NCBI GenBank assembly: GCA_934373455.1 | Contig: CAKRON010000011.1 | Location: 1-46,239 of the forward strand | Reading direction: 5' to 3' | DNA: 46,239 bases | Source of the DNA: an uncultured Marvinbryantia sp. | GTDB taxonomy: Bacteria; Bacillota; Clostridia; Lachnospirales; Lachnospiraceae | Part shown: one piece after another, positions 32,573 through 40,874 of the stretch | Numbering within the stretch: position 1 is the first letter of the stretch | Layout of the letters: every line of letters starts with the position of its first letter | Program-made: the position numbers and the translations under genes | Notes under the pieces: model-generated | Database searches by the model: none | What the model saw: the letters and a program-made list of their open reading frames with translations, nothing else | Told to the model about the DNA's origin: nothing

Positions 32573-33580
32573 ATGAGGACTGGCAAGATATCAGAGAATG
32601 TATTAAAGCGTTCTGTTCTGAAAAGATGTAAGTCCAGGAGTGAGAAAGTGGCGCAGGGACCGGCCGTAGGTCAGGACTGCGCCATTGTCCGCTCAGAGGG
32701 ACAGATCTATACTGTGTTGCATACACAAAGCTTTACAGCAGAACAGACAGAAAAGATTAGATATGAAATCATAGGCGGTGTCAATAATCTGTGCTGTGCA
32801 GGGGCAGATGCGGTATCCATGGTGATGACAGTGATGCTTCCGGCAGCCGCTGAGGAAGAACAGCTGCGGGAAATAATGGATATTGCCGATGCCACGTGTC
32901 AGGAGTGTGGAATACAGCTGGCAGGGGGACATACAGAAGTGTCAGATGCAGTACACAGACCAGTGATCACCATAACGGTACAGGGATTTAGTAAAGTGAT
33001 CAACAGCAAGAAAGAGAATCAAAAAGAACTGGAACTTGTAATGGCAGGCTTCCCGGGACTGGAGGGCACTGCGCTGTTGACCAGAAAAAACGAAGAAGAA
33101 CTGAAGAGGAGATTCCCATTGGAACTGGTTGACAATGCCATGCATTTTGACAGTTCCCTGTTGATGAAAGATGCTGCTGCGATTGGCTGGGAATGTGGAG
33201 CACAGGCCATGCATGACGTATCCCAGGGAGGAATATTCGGTGCATTGTGGGAGTTTTGTGAAAGGGATGGAATCGGTTTGGAAGCAGATTTACGAAAGAT
33301 CCCGATTCGCCAGGAGACGATAGAGATCTGCGAAGTATTTGGATGGAATCCATATCAGCTATTAAGTGGAGGTTGTCTTCTGATGACAGCACCGGACGGA
33401 CAGAAGATCGCAGACCGGCTGCAGGCAGCAGGAATCTGTGCCAGAGTAATTGGAAGAACCACGGCAAAGAAAGAAAAAGTGCTCCATAACGGAGAAGAGA
33501 TGAGATATCTGGACAAACCGGCACAGGACCAGATAATGTTCTTAAATGAATGTGAGGGGAAAGAAAAATGTCAAAGTTAA
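32573..33580 (+). CDS. AIR synthase-related protein (PurM/HypE fold)
   Basis: This 335-residue protein has the two-domain PurM/HypE layout. An N-terminal ATP-binding half carries GPAVGQDCAIV, NNLCCAGADAVSMVMTVMLP and ECGIQLAGGHTEVSDAV. A C-terminal half carries MHDVSQGGIFGALWEFCERDGIGLEADL and QLLSGGCLLMTAP. Key Asp and Gly-Gly-His motifs for ATP/Mg binding are kept, but the N-terminal Gly-Asp loop is altered, and no hydrogenase or purine genes are adjacent, so it is neither clearly PurM nor HypE. Substrate unknown. It is tightly linked to trmL (13-base overlap). Confidence 0.82.
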   Translation: MRTGKISENVLKRSVLKRCKSRSEKVAQGPAVGQDCAIVRSEGQIYTVLHTQSFTAEQTEKIRYEIIGGVNNLCCAGADAVSMVMTVMLPAAAEEEQLREIMDIADATCQECGIQLAGGHTEVSDAVHRPVITITVQGFSKVINSKKENQKELELVMAGFPGLEGTALLTRKNEEELKRRFPLELVDNAMHFDSSLLMKDAAAIGWECGAQAMHDVSQGGIFGALWEFCERDGIGLEADLRKIPIRQETIEICEVFGWNPYQLLSGGCLLMTAPDGQKIADRLQAAGICARVIGRTTAKKEKVLHNGEEMRYLDKPAQDQIMFLNECEGKEKCQS

Positions 33581-34068
33581 ACATTGTATTATTTGAACCG
33601 GAGATTCCGGCAAATACTGGAAATATCGGACGCACCTGTGTGGCTACAGGAACCAGACTGCATTTAATTGAACCACTGGGATTCCATTTAGATGAAAAAT
33701 CAGTAAAGCGGGCAGGAATGGATTACTGGGAACATCTGGATGTAACAAGATATATCAATTACGAAGATTTTCTTGAAAAAAATCCGGGAGCTAAGATCTA
33801 TATGGCAAGTACAAAGGCACCGAGATGTTACACAGATGTGCAGTATGAACCAGATTGTTTTATCATGTTTGGAAAGGAAAGTGCCGGGATTCCGGAAGAA
33901 ATATTGCTTCAGAATCAGGAGACAGCGGTACGGATTCCCATGATGGAAGAGATCAGATCTCTGAATCTTGGCAATTCCGTAGCCATTGTCCTGTATGAAG
34001 CACTGCGTCAGAATCACTTTGCGCAGATGCAGATGGAAGGTCATCTGACCAGATATGAATGGAAATAG
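33568..34068 (+). CDS. trmL: tRNA (cytidine/uridine-34 2'-O)-methyltransferase TrmL
   Basis: This 166-residue SPOUT methyltransferase has NTGNIGRTC (motif 1), the knot motifs FGKESAGIPEEI and IPMMEEIRSLNLGNSVAIVLYEALRQ, and the short length typical of TrmL/CspR. It methylates the wobble ribose of tRNA-Leu isoacceptors. It overlaps the preceding gene by 13 bases and has GAGGGGAAAG as binding site. A short hairpin follows. Confidence 0.93.
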   Translation: MSKLNIVLFEPEIPANTGNIGRTCVATGTRLHLIEPLGFHLDEKSVKRAGMDYWEHLDVTRYINYEDFLEKNPGAKIYMASTKAPRCYTDVQYEPDCFIMFGKESAGIPEEILLQNQETAVRIPMMEEIRSLNLGNSVAIVLYEALRQNHFAQMQMEGHLTRYEWK

Positions 34069-34070
34069 CT

Positions 34071-34109
34071 GCGATGTCAGATAGAGAATCATCTCGCATC
34101 TGATATCAC
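34071..34109. terminator. Nested hairpin between convergent trmL and response regulator genes
   Basis: GCGATGTCAGAT (34071-34082) pairs with ATCTGATATCAC (34098-34109) with one mismatch and a G-U pair, and GAG/CTC forms an inner stem. There is no T tract on either side, so termination is doubtful. The hairpin covers the last codons of the minus-strand gene. Confidence 0.3.
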
Positions 34110-34799
34110 GGAAAATTTATAACCTACACCCCATACGGTGGATAAAGACCATGTCTCATGGTCTTTTATTTTTTCTCTGAGACGTTTGATATGAACATCT
34201 ACAGTACGGGGATCCCCTACATAATCATATCCCCAGACATAGTCCAGAAGCTGTTCTCTTGTAAATACCCGGTTCGGCGAGGATGCAAGGCAATAAAGCA
34301 GCTCCAGCTCTTTTGGCGGGAGCGTCAGCTGTTCTCCATCCAGCCGCACGGTATAACTGGTCTGACTGATGAAAAGTCCCGGATATTCCACGTAATCACC
34401 GACGGCTTCATCCGGAGCTTCAAAATTCATCTCCGGATGATAGCGGCGCAGGACTGCGTGAATACGTGCTTTTAATTCACCCTGGTCAAAAGGCTTTTCC
34501 ACGTAATCATCCGCACCAAGTTCGAGCATCTGGATTTTATCAGAGATTCTGGTATTGGCAGATAATACGATCAGGGGCGTAGAGGAAATTTTGCGAATTT
34601 CCCGGCAGACCTCCGGAGCGTTGATACCGGGCAGAAAATAATCCAAAAGTATCAGGTCTGGTTTGTAGGATGTAAAGTCCGCAAGGGCGGACTCCCCATC
34701 CAGATACACTTTTGTTTCATATCCTTCGTTACCCAGAAAGGAAGATACCTGTCTGGCGGTAATCATATTATCTTCGATAATCATAAGTTTTTGTTTCAA
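34089..34799 (-). CDS. OmpR/PhoB-type response regulator (TTG start)
   Basis: This 236-residue protein has a receiver domain (acidic pocket IIEDN, phospho-acceptor Asp in LILLDYFLPG, conserved Ser in VLSAN, Lys in VEKPF) and a C-terminal winged helix (LTLPPKELELLYCLASSPNRVFTREQLLDYVWGYDYVGDPRTVDVHIKRLREKI). The start is read as TTG at 34799 because AAGGAG lies seven bases before it; the next ATG at 34784 is too far from any site. It follows mutS2 by 41 bases and no histidine kinase lies in the window, so it is an orphan here. Confidence 0.9.
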   Translation of the reverse strand: MKQKLMIIEDNMITARQVSSFLGNEGYETKVYLDGESALADFTSYKPDLILLDYFLPGINAPEVCREIRKISSTPLIVLSANTRISDKIQMLELGADDYVEKPFDQGELKARIHAVLRRYHPEMNFEAPDEAVGDYVEYPGLFISQTSYTVRLDGEQLTLPPKELELLYCLASSPNRVFTREQLLDYVWGYDYVGDPRTVDVHIKRLREKIKDHETWSLSTVWGVGYKFSVISDAR

Positions 34800-34840
34800 T
34801 GTAAGACTCCTTTCTTAGTCTTGAATCAATTGCTGCAGTC

Positions 34841-37222
34841 TTACTTTTTAAAAGTTACAATGGTGACACCGGCATCTCCCTCACCGAATTCACCAAGACG
34901 ATAAGATTCCACATGCTTTTGTTTACGCAGGTAATTGTGCACTGCTTTTCGCAGGGCACCGGTACCTTTTCCGTGAACCACACGAACACTTGGCATATGA
35001 GAAATATAGGCATCATCCAGATATTTGTCCAGCTCAGCCAAAGCTTCATCTACCGTTTTTCCCAGCAGATTGATTTCTGTGCTGACGGAAGCCGATTTGG
35101 ACATCTTGATCTTTCCGGTTCCGGTACGGGTGGTACGTGGATTAACGGTTTCCATATCCGGAATCAGCTCCAGATCACGTAAATTCACCTGGGAACGCAT
35201 GATACCCATTTGTACAAAGAGATCACCTTTGGCATTTGGCAGAGTGCTGACGGTTCCCTTCAGGTTCATGCTCAGAACCTTAACGCTGTCACCAATATGC
35301 AGATCCTTGGCCTGCAGCTGTTTGGAAGCTTTGGAAGCAGCCGGTTTAATGACCAGCTTCTTTTCTACACCGGACATTTTTTCACGGAGTCTGGTTCGTT
35401 CCTGCTCCATAGCTCTGGAATCAATGCCTGCCTTTCCGAATTTGTTAAAATTCTTAATGGTAGTATCAGCATATTCTTTGGCGTCTCGAAGAATCTTATG
35501 TGCCTGTTCATTAGCTTCTCGCAGAATACGTTCACGGCTGGCATCCAAAGATTCCTGCTTCTGCTCCAGACGGCTCTTCAGCTGTTCAATTTCTTGTTTG
35601 TAATGATTAATTTCATCCTGTTCTTTCGAAATAGTGATACGGCTGTTTTCCAGATCAGCAAGGAGGGATTCGAAATCTTCATCTTTCTGACTCAGATTGC
35701 CGCGGGCTTCTTCAATAATATAGTCATCCAATCCCAGTTTGGAAGAAATGGCAAAGGCATTACTTTTTCCAGGAATACCGATGAGCAGACGATAAGTCGG
35801 GCTTAATGTATCCACATTAAATTCACAGCAGCCATTTTCCACACCCGGAGTTGTCAAAGCAAAAACTTTTAACTCACTATAGTGGGTAGTAGCCATTGTC
35901 CGGATACCCTGACGATGCAGGTTAGATAATATGGCAATAGCCAGAGCAGCACCCTCTGTCGGGTCAGTACCGGCACATAATTCATCAAATAAGACAAGAG
36001 AATGTGGTGTGGCCTTTGCCAGAATATTTACGATATTGGTCATATGAGAAGAAAAAGTACTCAGACTTTGTTCTATGCTCTGTTCATCCCCGATATCTGC
36101 AAAAACATCATCAAATACAGCCAGTTCAGACTGGTCGAAAGCCGGAATGTGAAGACCGGACTGTCCCATTAGAGTAAAAAGTCCTACTGTCTTCAGAGAA
36201 ACTGTTTTACCACCGGTATTTGGCCCGGTGATGATCAAAAGTTCAAAATCTTTTCCGAGACGAATGTCAATCGGTACAGCCTTTTTCTTATCCAGGAGAG
36301 GGTGGCGTCCCTTCTTAATGTTGATGATTCCTTTTTCATTAAAAATCGGCTCACTTCCGTTATAAGAGCGGGAAAGCTGGGCACGGGCAAAGATAAAATC
36401 CAGCCGGGTCAGAAGTTCCAGGTTGGTTTCCAAAGGCTCCAGTTCGGCAGCGGCACGGCTGCTTAAAGTAGAAAGAATCACTTCGATTTCTTTTTCTTCC
36501 CGGAGTTCCAGCTCATGAAGCTCATTGTTTAATTTTAATACTGCCATTGGCTCAATAAATAAAGTAGAACCGGTAGAAGACTGGTCGTGAATCATACCCT
36601 GAACCTGTCCACGGTATTCTGCTTTTACCGGTAAACAGTAGCGACCGTTACGCATGGTAATAACGGCATCCTGCAGATAGGTTCTGGCAGAACCGTTGAC
36701 CATGGAAGTCAGCTGAGCATGAACTTTATCATTCATCTGATTCATGGAACGGCGGATACTTTTCAAAGTCGGGCTGGCATCATCACTGATCTCATCTTCG
36801 GATAAGATACAGCGGCGGATCTCACCAGCCAGAGGTGCCAGAGGCTGTAAAGACTGGAACATGGCATCCAGTGCATCCGGTTCTGTCTCATCATTATCTT
36901 TGCGGTCATAAGATTTGGCACGGCTGCATACATCCAGCATCTTACTGATATGAAGCAGTTCCGAAGTACCTAAGATACTGCCGACTTCCAGACGCTTCAG
37001 GGAACCGCGGATATCGTAAACACCGGAAAAAGACAGACTTCCTTTCTGATAAATGCGTGCCAGTGCCAGAGATGTCTCATGCTGCATCGTGCGGATTTCT
37101 TCAATATCGGAGGAAGGAACGAGATTTTTGCATAAGTCCTTTCCCAAAAGAGAACCGGCACAATTCACCAGCTGATCGATTATTTTTTCATATTCTAAAG
37201 TTCTTAAAACCTTGCTATTCAT
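34841..37222 (-). CDS. mutS2: Endonuclease MutS2
   Basis: This 793-residue protein is a MutS paralog linked to suppressing recombination or rescuing collided ribosomes. The MutS core and ATPase contain IITGPNTGGKTVSLKTVGL (Walker A), STFSSHMTNIVNIL and LVLFDELCAGTDPTEGAALA (Walker B), ATTHYSELK. A long coiled coil (about 515-635) and a C-terminal Smr nuclease domain (LGKTVDEALAELDKYLDDAY; VRVVHGKGTGALRKAVHNYL) follow. ATG 37222 has AGGAG eight bases upstream; an earlier in-frame ATG is rejected. The response regulator gene lies downstream on the same strand. Confidence 0.95.
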   Translation of the reverse strand: MNSKVLRTLEYEKIIDQLVNCAGSLLGKDLCKNLVPSSDIEEIRTMQHETSLALARIYQKGSLSFSGVYDIRGSLKRLEVGSILGTSELLHISKMLDVCSRAKSYDRKDNDETEPDALDAMFQSLQPLAPLAGEIRRCILSEDEISDDASPTLKSIRRSMNQMNDKVHAQLTSMVNGSARTYLQDAVITMRNGRYCLPVKAEYRGQVQGMIHDQSSTGSTLFIEPMAVLKLNNELHELELREEKEIEVILSTLSSRAAAELEPLETNLELLTRLDFIFARAQLSRSYNGSEPIFNEKGIINIKKGRHPLLDKKKAVPIDIRLGKDFELLIITGPNTGGKTVSLKTVGLFTLMGQSGLHIPAFDQSELAVFDDVFADIGDEQSIEQSLSTFSSHMTNIVNILAKATPHSLVLFDELCAGTDPTEGAALAIAILSNLHRQGIRTMATTHYSELKVFALTTPGVENGCCEFNVDTLSPTYRLLIGIPGKSNAFAISSKLGLDDYIIEEARGNLSQKDEDFESLLADLENSRITISKEQDEINHYKQEIEQLKSRLEQKQESLDASRERILREANEQAHKILRDAKEYADTTIKNFNKFGKAGIDSRAMEQERTRLREKMSGVEKKLVIKPAASKASKQLQAKDLHIGDSVKVLSMNLKGTVSTLPNAKGDLFVQMGIMRSQVNLRDLELIPDMETVNPRTTRTGTGKIKMSKSASVSTEINLLGKTVDEALAELDKYLDDAYISHMPSVRVVHGKGTGALRKAVHNYLRKQKHVESYRLGEFGEGDAGVTIVTFKK

Positions 37223-37255
37223 TGAAATACTCCTAAAAATCATTTTGTGGAATTA

Positions 37256-37264
37256 AGTATATCA
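37256..37264 (-). promoter_or_regulatory. Possible extended -10 promoter of mutS2
   Basis: On the minus strand TGA-TATACT (37264-37256) fits an extended -10 element 33 bases before mutS2; no good -35 is seen. The 114-base region is shared with the divergent yhaM gene, whose promoter is unclear. Confidence 0.4.
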
Positions 37265-37336
37265 CAAATACGTTGAAATTCCCATAGAAGATGTTGTAAG
37301 ATAAATGTTACAGATTAATAGAAAAGAGGAATCGTT

Positions 37337-38284
37337 ATGAAGTTTATCGGACAACTCCGTGAAGGAGACCGTATGAGTGATATTTACCTTTGCAAACACA
37401 GACAGGCAGCTGTGACCAAAAATGGAAAGTCTTATGAGAATGTGATTTTGCAGGATAAGACAGGTACCATCGATGCCAAGATCTGGGATCCGAATTCCAG
37501 CGGTATTGATGATTTTGATGTACTGGATTATATAGATGTAGTCGGAGATGTAAGTAATTTCCAGGGGGCTTTGCAGGTATCGATTAAAAGAGTACGCAAA
37601 GCCGGAGAAGGAGAATATGATCCGGCAGATTATCTTCCGGTATCAGAAAAAGATGTGAATGAGATGTATCAGGAGTTGCTGAATATCCTGGCAACTGTAA
37701 AGAATTCATATTTGACAAAGTTAAACGATATGTATTTTCGAAATAATGAATCTTTTGAAAAAGCGTTCAAATTCCATTCCGCAGCAAAATCTGTGCATCA
37801 TGGTTTTGTAGGAGGGTTACTGGAGCATACATTGAGTGTGGTAAAGCTTTGCGATTACTATTGCACCTGTTATCCGGAAATGAACAGAGATCTTCTTCTG
37901 ACAGCGGCTGCATTTCATGATGTGGGAAAGATGAAGGAATTGTCAACTTTCCCTGAAAATGATTATACCGATGACGGGCAGCTGCTTGGACATATTTATA
38001 TGGGAACGGAATTGATTCGTGCAAGTATTCGCCGGATTCCGGAATTTCCAAAGAAGCTTTCCAGTGAACTTTGCCATTGTATTCTGGCACATCATGGAGA
38101 ACTGGAATACGGTTCCCCGAAGAAACCGGCGCTGATGGAGGCCGTGGCATTGAATCTGGCAGATAACACGGATGCAAAGCTGGAATCATTCAGAGAAGTT
38201 TTGAAGACAGCAAAAGATAATGACGGATGGCTGGGATATAACCGATTGTTTGAAAGTAATCTGCGTAGAAGCAGTAATGAATAG
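37337..38284 (+). CDS. yhaM: 3'-5' exoribonuclease YhaM
   Basis: This 315-residue protein has an N-terminal OB-fold nucleic-acid-binding domain (about 1-95; NVILQDKTGTIDAKIWDP, VVGDVSNFQGALQVSIKRV). An HD metal-dependent hydrolase domain follows, with HHGFVGGLLEHTLSVVKL and AAAFHDVGKMKEL supplying the HD motif, and HCILAHHGELEYGSPKKPALMEAVALNLADNTDAKL. YhaM trims RNA and DNA 3' ends in Gram-positives. AAGAGGAATCGTT precedes the ATG. The rlmD gene begins 14 bases after it, likely the same operon. Confidence 0.94.
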   Translation: MKFIGQLREGDRMSDIYLCKHRQAAVTKNGKSYENVILQDKTGTIDAKIWDPNSSGIDDFDVLDYIDVVGDVSNFQGALQVSIKRVRKAGEGEYDPADYLPVSEKDVNEMYQELLNILATVKNSYLTKLNDMYFRNNESFEKAFKFHSAAKSVHHGFVGGLLEHTLSVVKLCDYYCTCYPEMNRDLLLTAAAFHDVGKMKELSTFPENDYTDDGQLLGHIYMGTELIRASIRRIPEFPKKLSSELCHCILAHHGELEYGSPKKPALMEAVALNLADNTDAKLESFREVLKTAKDNDGWLGYNRLFESNLRRSSNE

Positions 38285-38298
38285 ATAGTGGAGTGAAG

Positions 38299-39660
38299 AT
38301 GAAGAAAGACGATTTGTTACAGGTACAGATAGAAGATATCGGCTCAGATGGACAGGGAATCGGAAAAGTAGACGGAGTGACGATTTTCGTAAAAGATGCG
38401 ATTATCGGGGATCTGGTGGAAGCCAAGGTGATGAAGATGAAAAAGACATATGGTTTTGCCAGACTGATGAAAGTACTGCAGCCTTCGCCTTATCGTGTCA
38501 CACCGAAATGTCCGGTGGCTAAGCAGTGTGGAGGATGTCAGATCCAGGAAATGGATTATGCAGAACAGCTTGTTTTTAAAGAAAACAAAGTGAAAAACAA
38601 CCTGATGCGGATTGGAGGATTGACCGAAGAGCAGATCCCGATGGAACCGATTGTGGGAATGGATGATCCGTGGAGATACCGCAATAAGGCACAGTTTCCG
38701 GTAGGAAGAGATAAGCAGGGCAATATTGTAGCCGGATTTTATGCGGGACGAACTCACAGTATTATCAGTAACCGAAACTGTTTTCTTGGTGTGGAAGAGA
38801 ATAAAGAAATTTTGGACTGTGTCATTGCCCATATGGAACAATATGATATAGAACCATATGATGAAGTCAGCGGAAAAGGATTGGTACGTCACATCCTGAT
38901 TCGTTACGGATTTACTACAAAAGAGATTATGGTCTGTCTGGTGTGCAACGGCGCGCAGATTCCTTATTCAGAGATCCTGTGTGAAACATTAAGTCAGATA
39001 CCAGGAATGACCAGTATTTCTCTGAATATCAATCGGGAAAAGACAAATGTGATCCTGGGAAATAAAGTAAAAACGTTGTGGGGACGCAGTTATATTGAAG
39101 ATTACATTGGCAATGTGAAATATCAGATATCTCCACTTTCTTTTTTCCAGGTTAATCCTGTGCAGACTGAGAAACTTTACGGTCTTGCTCTGGAATATGC
39201 AGATTTAAAGGGAGAAGAAACAGTCTGGGATCTGTATTGTGGGATAGGGACCATTTCCCTGTTTCTTGCGCAGAAGGCAAAACAGGTCTATGGTGTGGAA
39301 ATCATACCGCAGGCTATCGATGATGCAAAGAATAATGCCAGAATTAATGACATTTCTAATGCAGAATTCTATGTAGGAAAATCAGAAGAGATTCTGCCGC
39401 AGAAATACAGAGAAGAAGAAATATCTGCCGATGTGATTGTAGTAGATCCTCCGAGAAAGGGATGCGATGAGGCATTGCTGTCTACTATTTTGCAGATCGC
39501 ACCGAAAAAAGTGGTGTACGTCAGCTGTGACAGTGCCACACTGGCAAGAGATTTGAAATTCCTGTGCAGCCAGGGATATACATTAGAACGCTGCAGAGCA
39601 GTCGATCAATTTCCGATGAGCGTGCATGTAGAAACGGTGTGTTGTCTGCAGCGAGCATGA
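38299..39660 (+). CDS. rlmD: 23S rRNA (uracil-C5)-methyltransferase RlmD/RlmCD family
   Basis: This 453-residue protein has an N-terminal TRAM domain (about 1-58). A Cys cluster for a [4Fe-4S] centre follows (CPVAKQCGGCQ with a later Cys in NRNCFLG). The TrmA/RumA methyltransferase domain contains PLSFFQVNPVQTEKLYGLALE, DLYCGIGTISLFLA, VVDPPRKGCDEALL, and the catalytic-Cys loop VVYVSCDSATLARD. It methylates U1939 and/or U747 of 23S rRNA; Firmicutes often use one enzyme for both. ATG 38299 follows GTGGAG; a GTG two codons earlier is possible. The stop overlaps the ATG of the repeat-containing frame as ATGA. Confidence 0.93.
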   Translation: MKKDDLLQVQIEDIGSDGQGIGKVDGVTIFVKDAIIGDLVEAKVMKMKKTYGFARLMKVLQPSPYRVTPKCPVAKQCGGCQIQEMDYAEQLVFKENKVKNNLMRIGGLTEEQIPMEPIVGMDDPWRYRNKAQFPVGRDKQGNIVAGFYAGRTHSIISNRNCFLGVEENKEILDCVIAHMEQYDIEPYDEVSGKGLVRHILIRYGFTTKEIMVCLVCNGAQIPYSEILCETLSQIPGMTSISLNINREKTNVILGNKVKTLWGRSYIEDYIGNVKYQISPLSFFQVNPVQTEKLYGLALEYADLKGEETVWDLYCGIGTISLFLAQKAKQVYGVEIIPQAIDDAKNNARINDISNAEFYVGKSEEILPQKYREEEISADVIVVDPPRKGCDEALLSTILQIAPKKVVYVSCDSATLARDLKFLCSQGYTLERCRAVDQFPMSVHVETVCCLQRA

Positions 39661-40064
39661 TGAGATATATTCGGATGGAAGGTATCTGCAATAGTGCTTC
39701 TCATGGTATTGAAGATGAGAAATTCAGTGAATTCCTGGAGAAAAGTATCTGCGACGGTGCTTCTCATGGTGTTGAAGATGAAAAATTTGGTGAATTTCTG
39801 GAGAAAAGTATCTGCGACGGTGCTTCTCATGGTGTTGAAGATGAGAAATTCAGAGAATTTTTGGAGAAAAGTATCTGCGACGGTGATTTTCATGGTATTG
39901 AAGATGAGAAATTCAGTGAATTTCTGGAGAAAAGTATCTGCGACGGTGATTCTCATGGTGTTGAAGATGAGAAATTCAGTGAATTCTTGGAGAAAAGTAT
40001 CTGCAATAAGGATTTTCAGAGTTTAAAGATACAATTTATCAGAAGAAAGTATCTTCAAGTTTAA
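39657..40064 (+). CDS. Possible repeat protein encoded by the 63-bp tandem array
   Basis: A 135-codon frame starts at an ATG overlapping the rlmD stop (ATGATGA) and translates the array as five 21-residue repeats of the type S-I-C-D-G-x-x-H-G-[IV]-E-D-E-K-F-x-E-F-L-E-K, ending with a basic tail. The frame is open, but so are two others, because the unit length is a multiple of three and contains no stops. The binding site is weak (GCAGCGAG). Third-position changes such as GAG/GAA and TTC/TTT favour coding, yet Ala-Ser/Asp-Phe/Asp-Ser changes do not. It is uncertain whether it is translated. Confidence 0.35.
   Translation: MMRYIRMEGICNSASHGIEDEKFSEFLEKSICDGASHGVEDEKFGEFLEKSICDGASHGVEDEKFREFLEKSICDGDFHGIEDEKFSEFLEKSICDGDSHGVEDEKFSEFLEKSICNKDFQSLKIQFIRRKYLQV
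39682..39996 (+). repeat. Five 63-bp direct tandem repeats after rlmD
   Basis: Units start with GTATCTGC at 39682, 39745, 39808, 39871 and 39934 and are contiguous, with a decayed sixth start at 39997. Each unit differs at a few positions. Most contain two short inverted repeats: TTCTCAT...ATGAGAA (7 bp) and, in some copies, AAATTC-AGT-GAATTT. There are no spacers, so this is not a CRISPR. The unit is a multiple of three. Confidence 0.95.
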
Positions 40065-40230
40065 GAATAAGAGAATAGAAGATACTTTTTGCCGTGAAAA
40101 GTATCTTTAAGTCTGAGAATAAGCAGGTTGAGGATACAACTGTACGTGGCTGGAAGGTCGAATTGTATCTGCAAGCTTAAGAAGAAGCAAAAGGAAGATA
40201 CATGAGCATAGAAAATTGTATCTGCAGAAG
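40026..40230 (+). repeat. Series of AGATAC/GTATCT hairpins continuing the repeat
   Basis: After the exact array the GTATCT motif recurs at 40049, 40101, 40165 and 40218, now each preceded by its reverse complement AGATAC or GATACA to make hairpins. The best is AAGATACTTTT (40079-40089) pairing with AAAAGTATCTT (40097-40107) around seven bases. Others include AAGATAC with GTATCTT ending near 40055, GATACAA with TTGTATC, and AGATACA with TGTATCT. No gene is seen between 40065 and 40459. Confidence 0.6.
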
Positions 40231-40330
40231 GTCCAGGAAGAGGAATGAAGATGCTGGCGTTTGAAAAGGGTTGAAATCGTGAGGCAACAGATGATGAATG
40301 TTATAAGAATTCTTATATATTTTGGACGAT

Positions 40331-40366
40331 ACAGAGCGTATAAACTTACGCTCTGTAATTTTTTAA
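40331..40366 (+). terminator. Terminator before the HTH gene
   Basis: ACAGAGCGTA (40331-40340) pairs perfectly with TACGCTCTGT (40347-40356), followed by AATTTTTTAAAA. It ends any transcript from the rlmD repeat region. Confidence 0.85.
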
Positions 40367-40391
40367 AATAATACAACATGACAAAATCAGA

Positions 40392-40420
40392 TTGACGAAA
40401 CACATGCAGCTATTTATAAT
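40392..40420 (+). promoter_or_regulatory. Promoter of the HTH gene and ABC exporter
   Basis: TTGACG (40392-40397), a 17-base spacer and TATAAT (40415-40420) form a strong promoter 40 bases before the HTH protein gene. Confidence 0.75.
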
Positions 40421-40459
40421 ATAGACAAAACGAGAATGACATGATCGGAGGACAGGGTA

Positions 40460-40735
40460 ATGGAGAAATCTGTAACACTTGAAGAGGCATTGAAAAGAAT
40501 TGAGAAATTGGAAAACGAGAATGCAGAGCTTCGAGGGGAGTTGGAGTATTACAGAAATCGAAAATTAAGCGGTCGACAGAAGCATAACGCTAAGTGGATG
40601 GCAATTTACAATGATTTTGTCATTGGATATGAGAGCGGTATGACGATGGTAGAAATTGCGAAGCGGAATCATGTAAGTGAAAGGACAATTTATAGGTATA
40701 AAGCGTATTATGACAAAATGAAGAAAAAAGAGTGA
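40460..40735 (+). CDS. Small coiled-coil / helix-turn-helix protein
   Basis: This 91-residue protein has an N-terminal heptad-rich coiled coil (about 6-32, LEEALKRIEKLENENAELRGELEYY). A basic linker (RKLSGRQKHNAKW) and a resolvase- or transposase-like helix-turn-helix at about 58-82 (GMTMVEIAKRNHVSERTIYRYKAYY) follow. It probably binds DNA as a dimer and may regulate the downstream exporter, though it could be a remnant of a mobile-element protein. CGGAGGACAGGGTA precedes the ATG. It has its own promoter and begins a cluster of genes unrelated to the rlmD block. Confidence 0.75.
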   Translation: MEKSVTLEEALKRIEKLENENAELRGELEYYRNRKLSGRQKHNAKWMAIYNDFVIGYESGMTMVEIAKRNHVSERTIYRYKAYYDKMKKKE

Positions 40736-40778
40736 AAACCATTTCTGTTGTTAAAATAGCATGCGTGAGGACTTATTG

Positions 40779-40871
40779 ATGAAAAATGAAATAATATTAT
40801 TTACGAATGGCGATATTAATATTGAAGTTCAATATTACGAGAACTCAGATATAAAGAGAGAGGTATGGTAA
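40779..40871 (+). pseudogene. 30-residue fragment resembling the N-terminus of a RhuM-type protein
   Basis: The frame MKNEIILFTNGDINIEVQYYENSDIKREVW has GAGG eight bases before its ATG and stops three bases before the ABC gene. Its pattern (K-N-E-I-I-x-F-x-N-G-D-I-x-I-E-V) looks like the start of virulence RhuM or related phage-antirepressor proteins, which continue for several hundred residues. Here it stops early, so it may be a truncated gene or a short leader. The family link is from memory of the pattern only. Confidence 0.35.
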
Positions 40872-40874
40872 ATC

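Noticed and set aside
39606..39956. Antisense and third-frame open frames across the 63-bp array
   Set aside because: They are open only because the repeat unit is stop-free and divisible by three; they lack ribosome sites.
39682..39996. CRISPR-like array
   Set aside because: Units are contiguous 63-bp direct repeats without unique spacers, and no cas genes are present.
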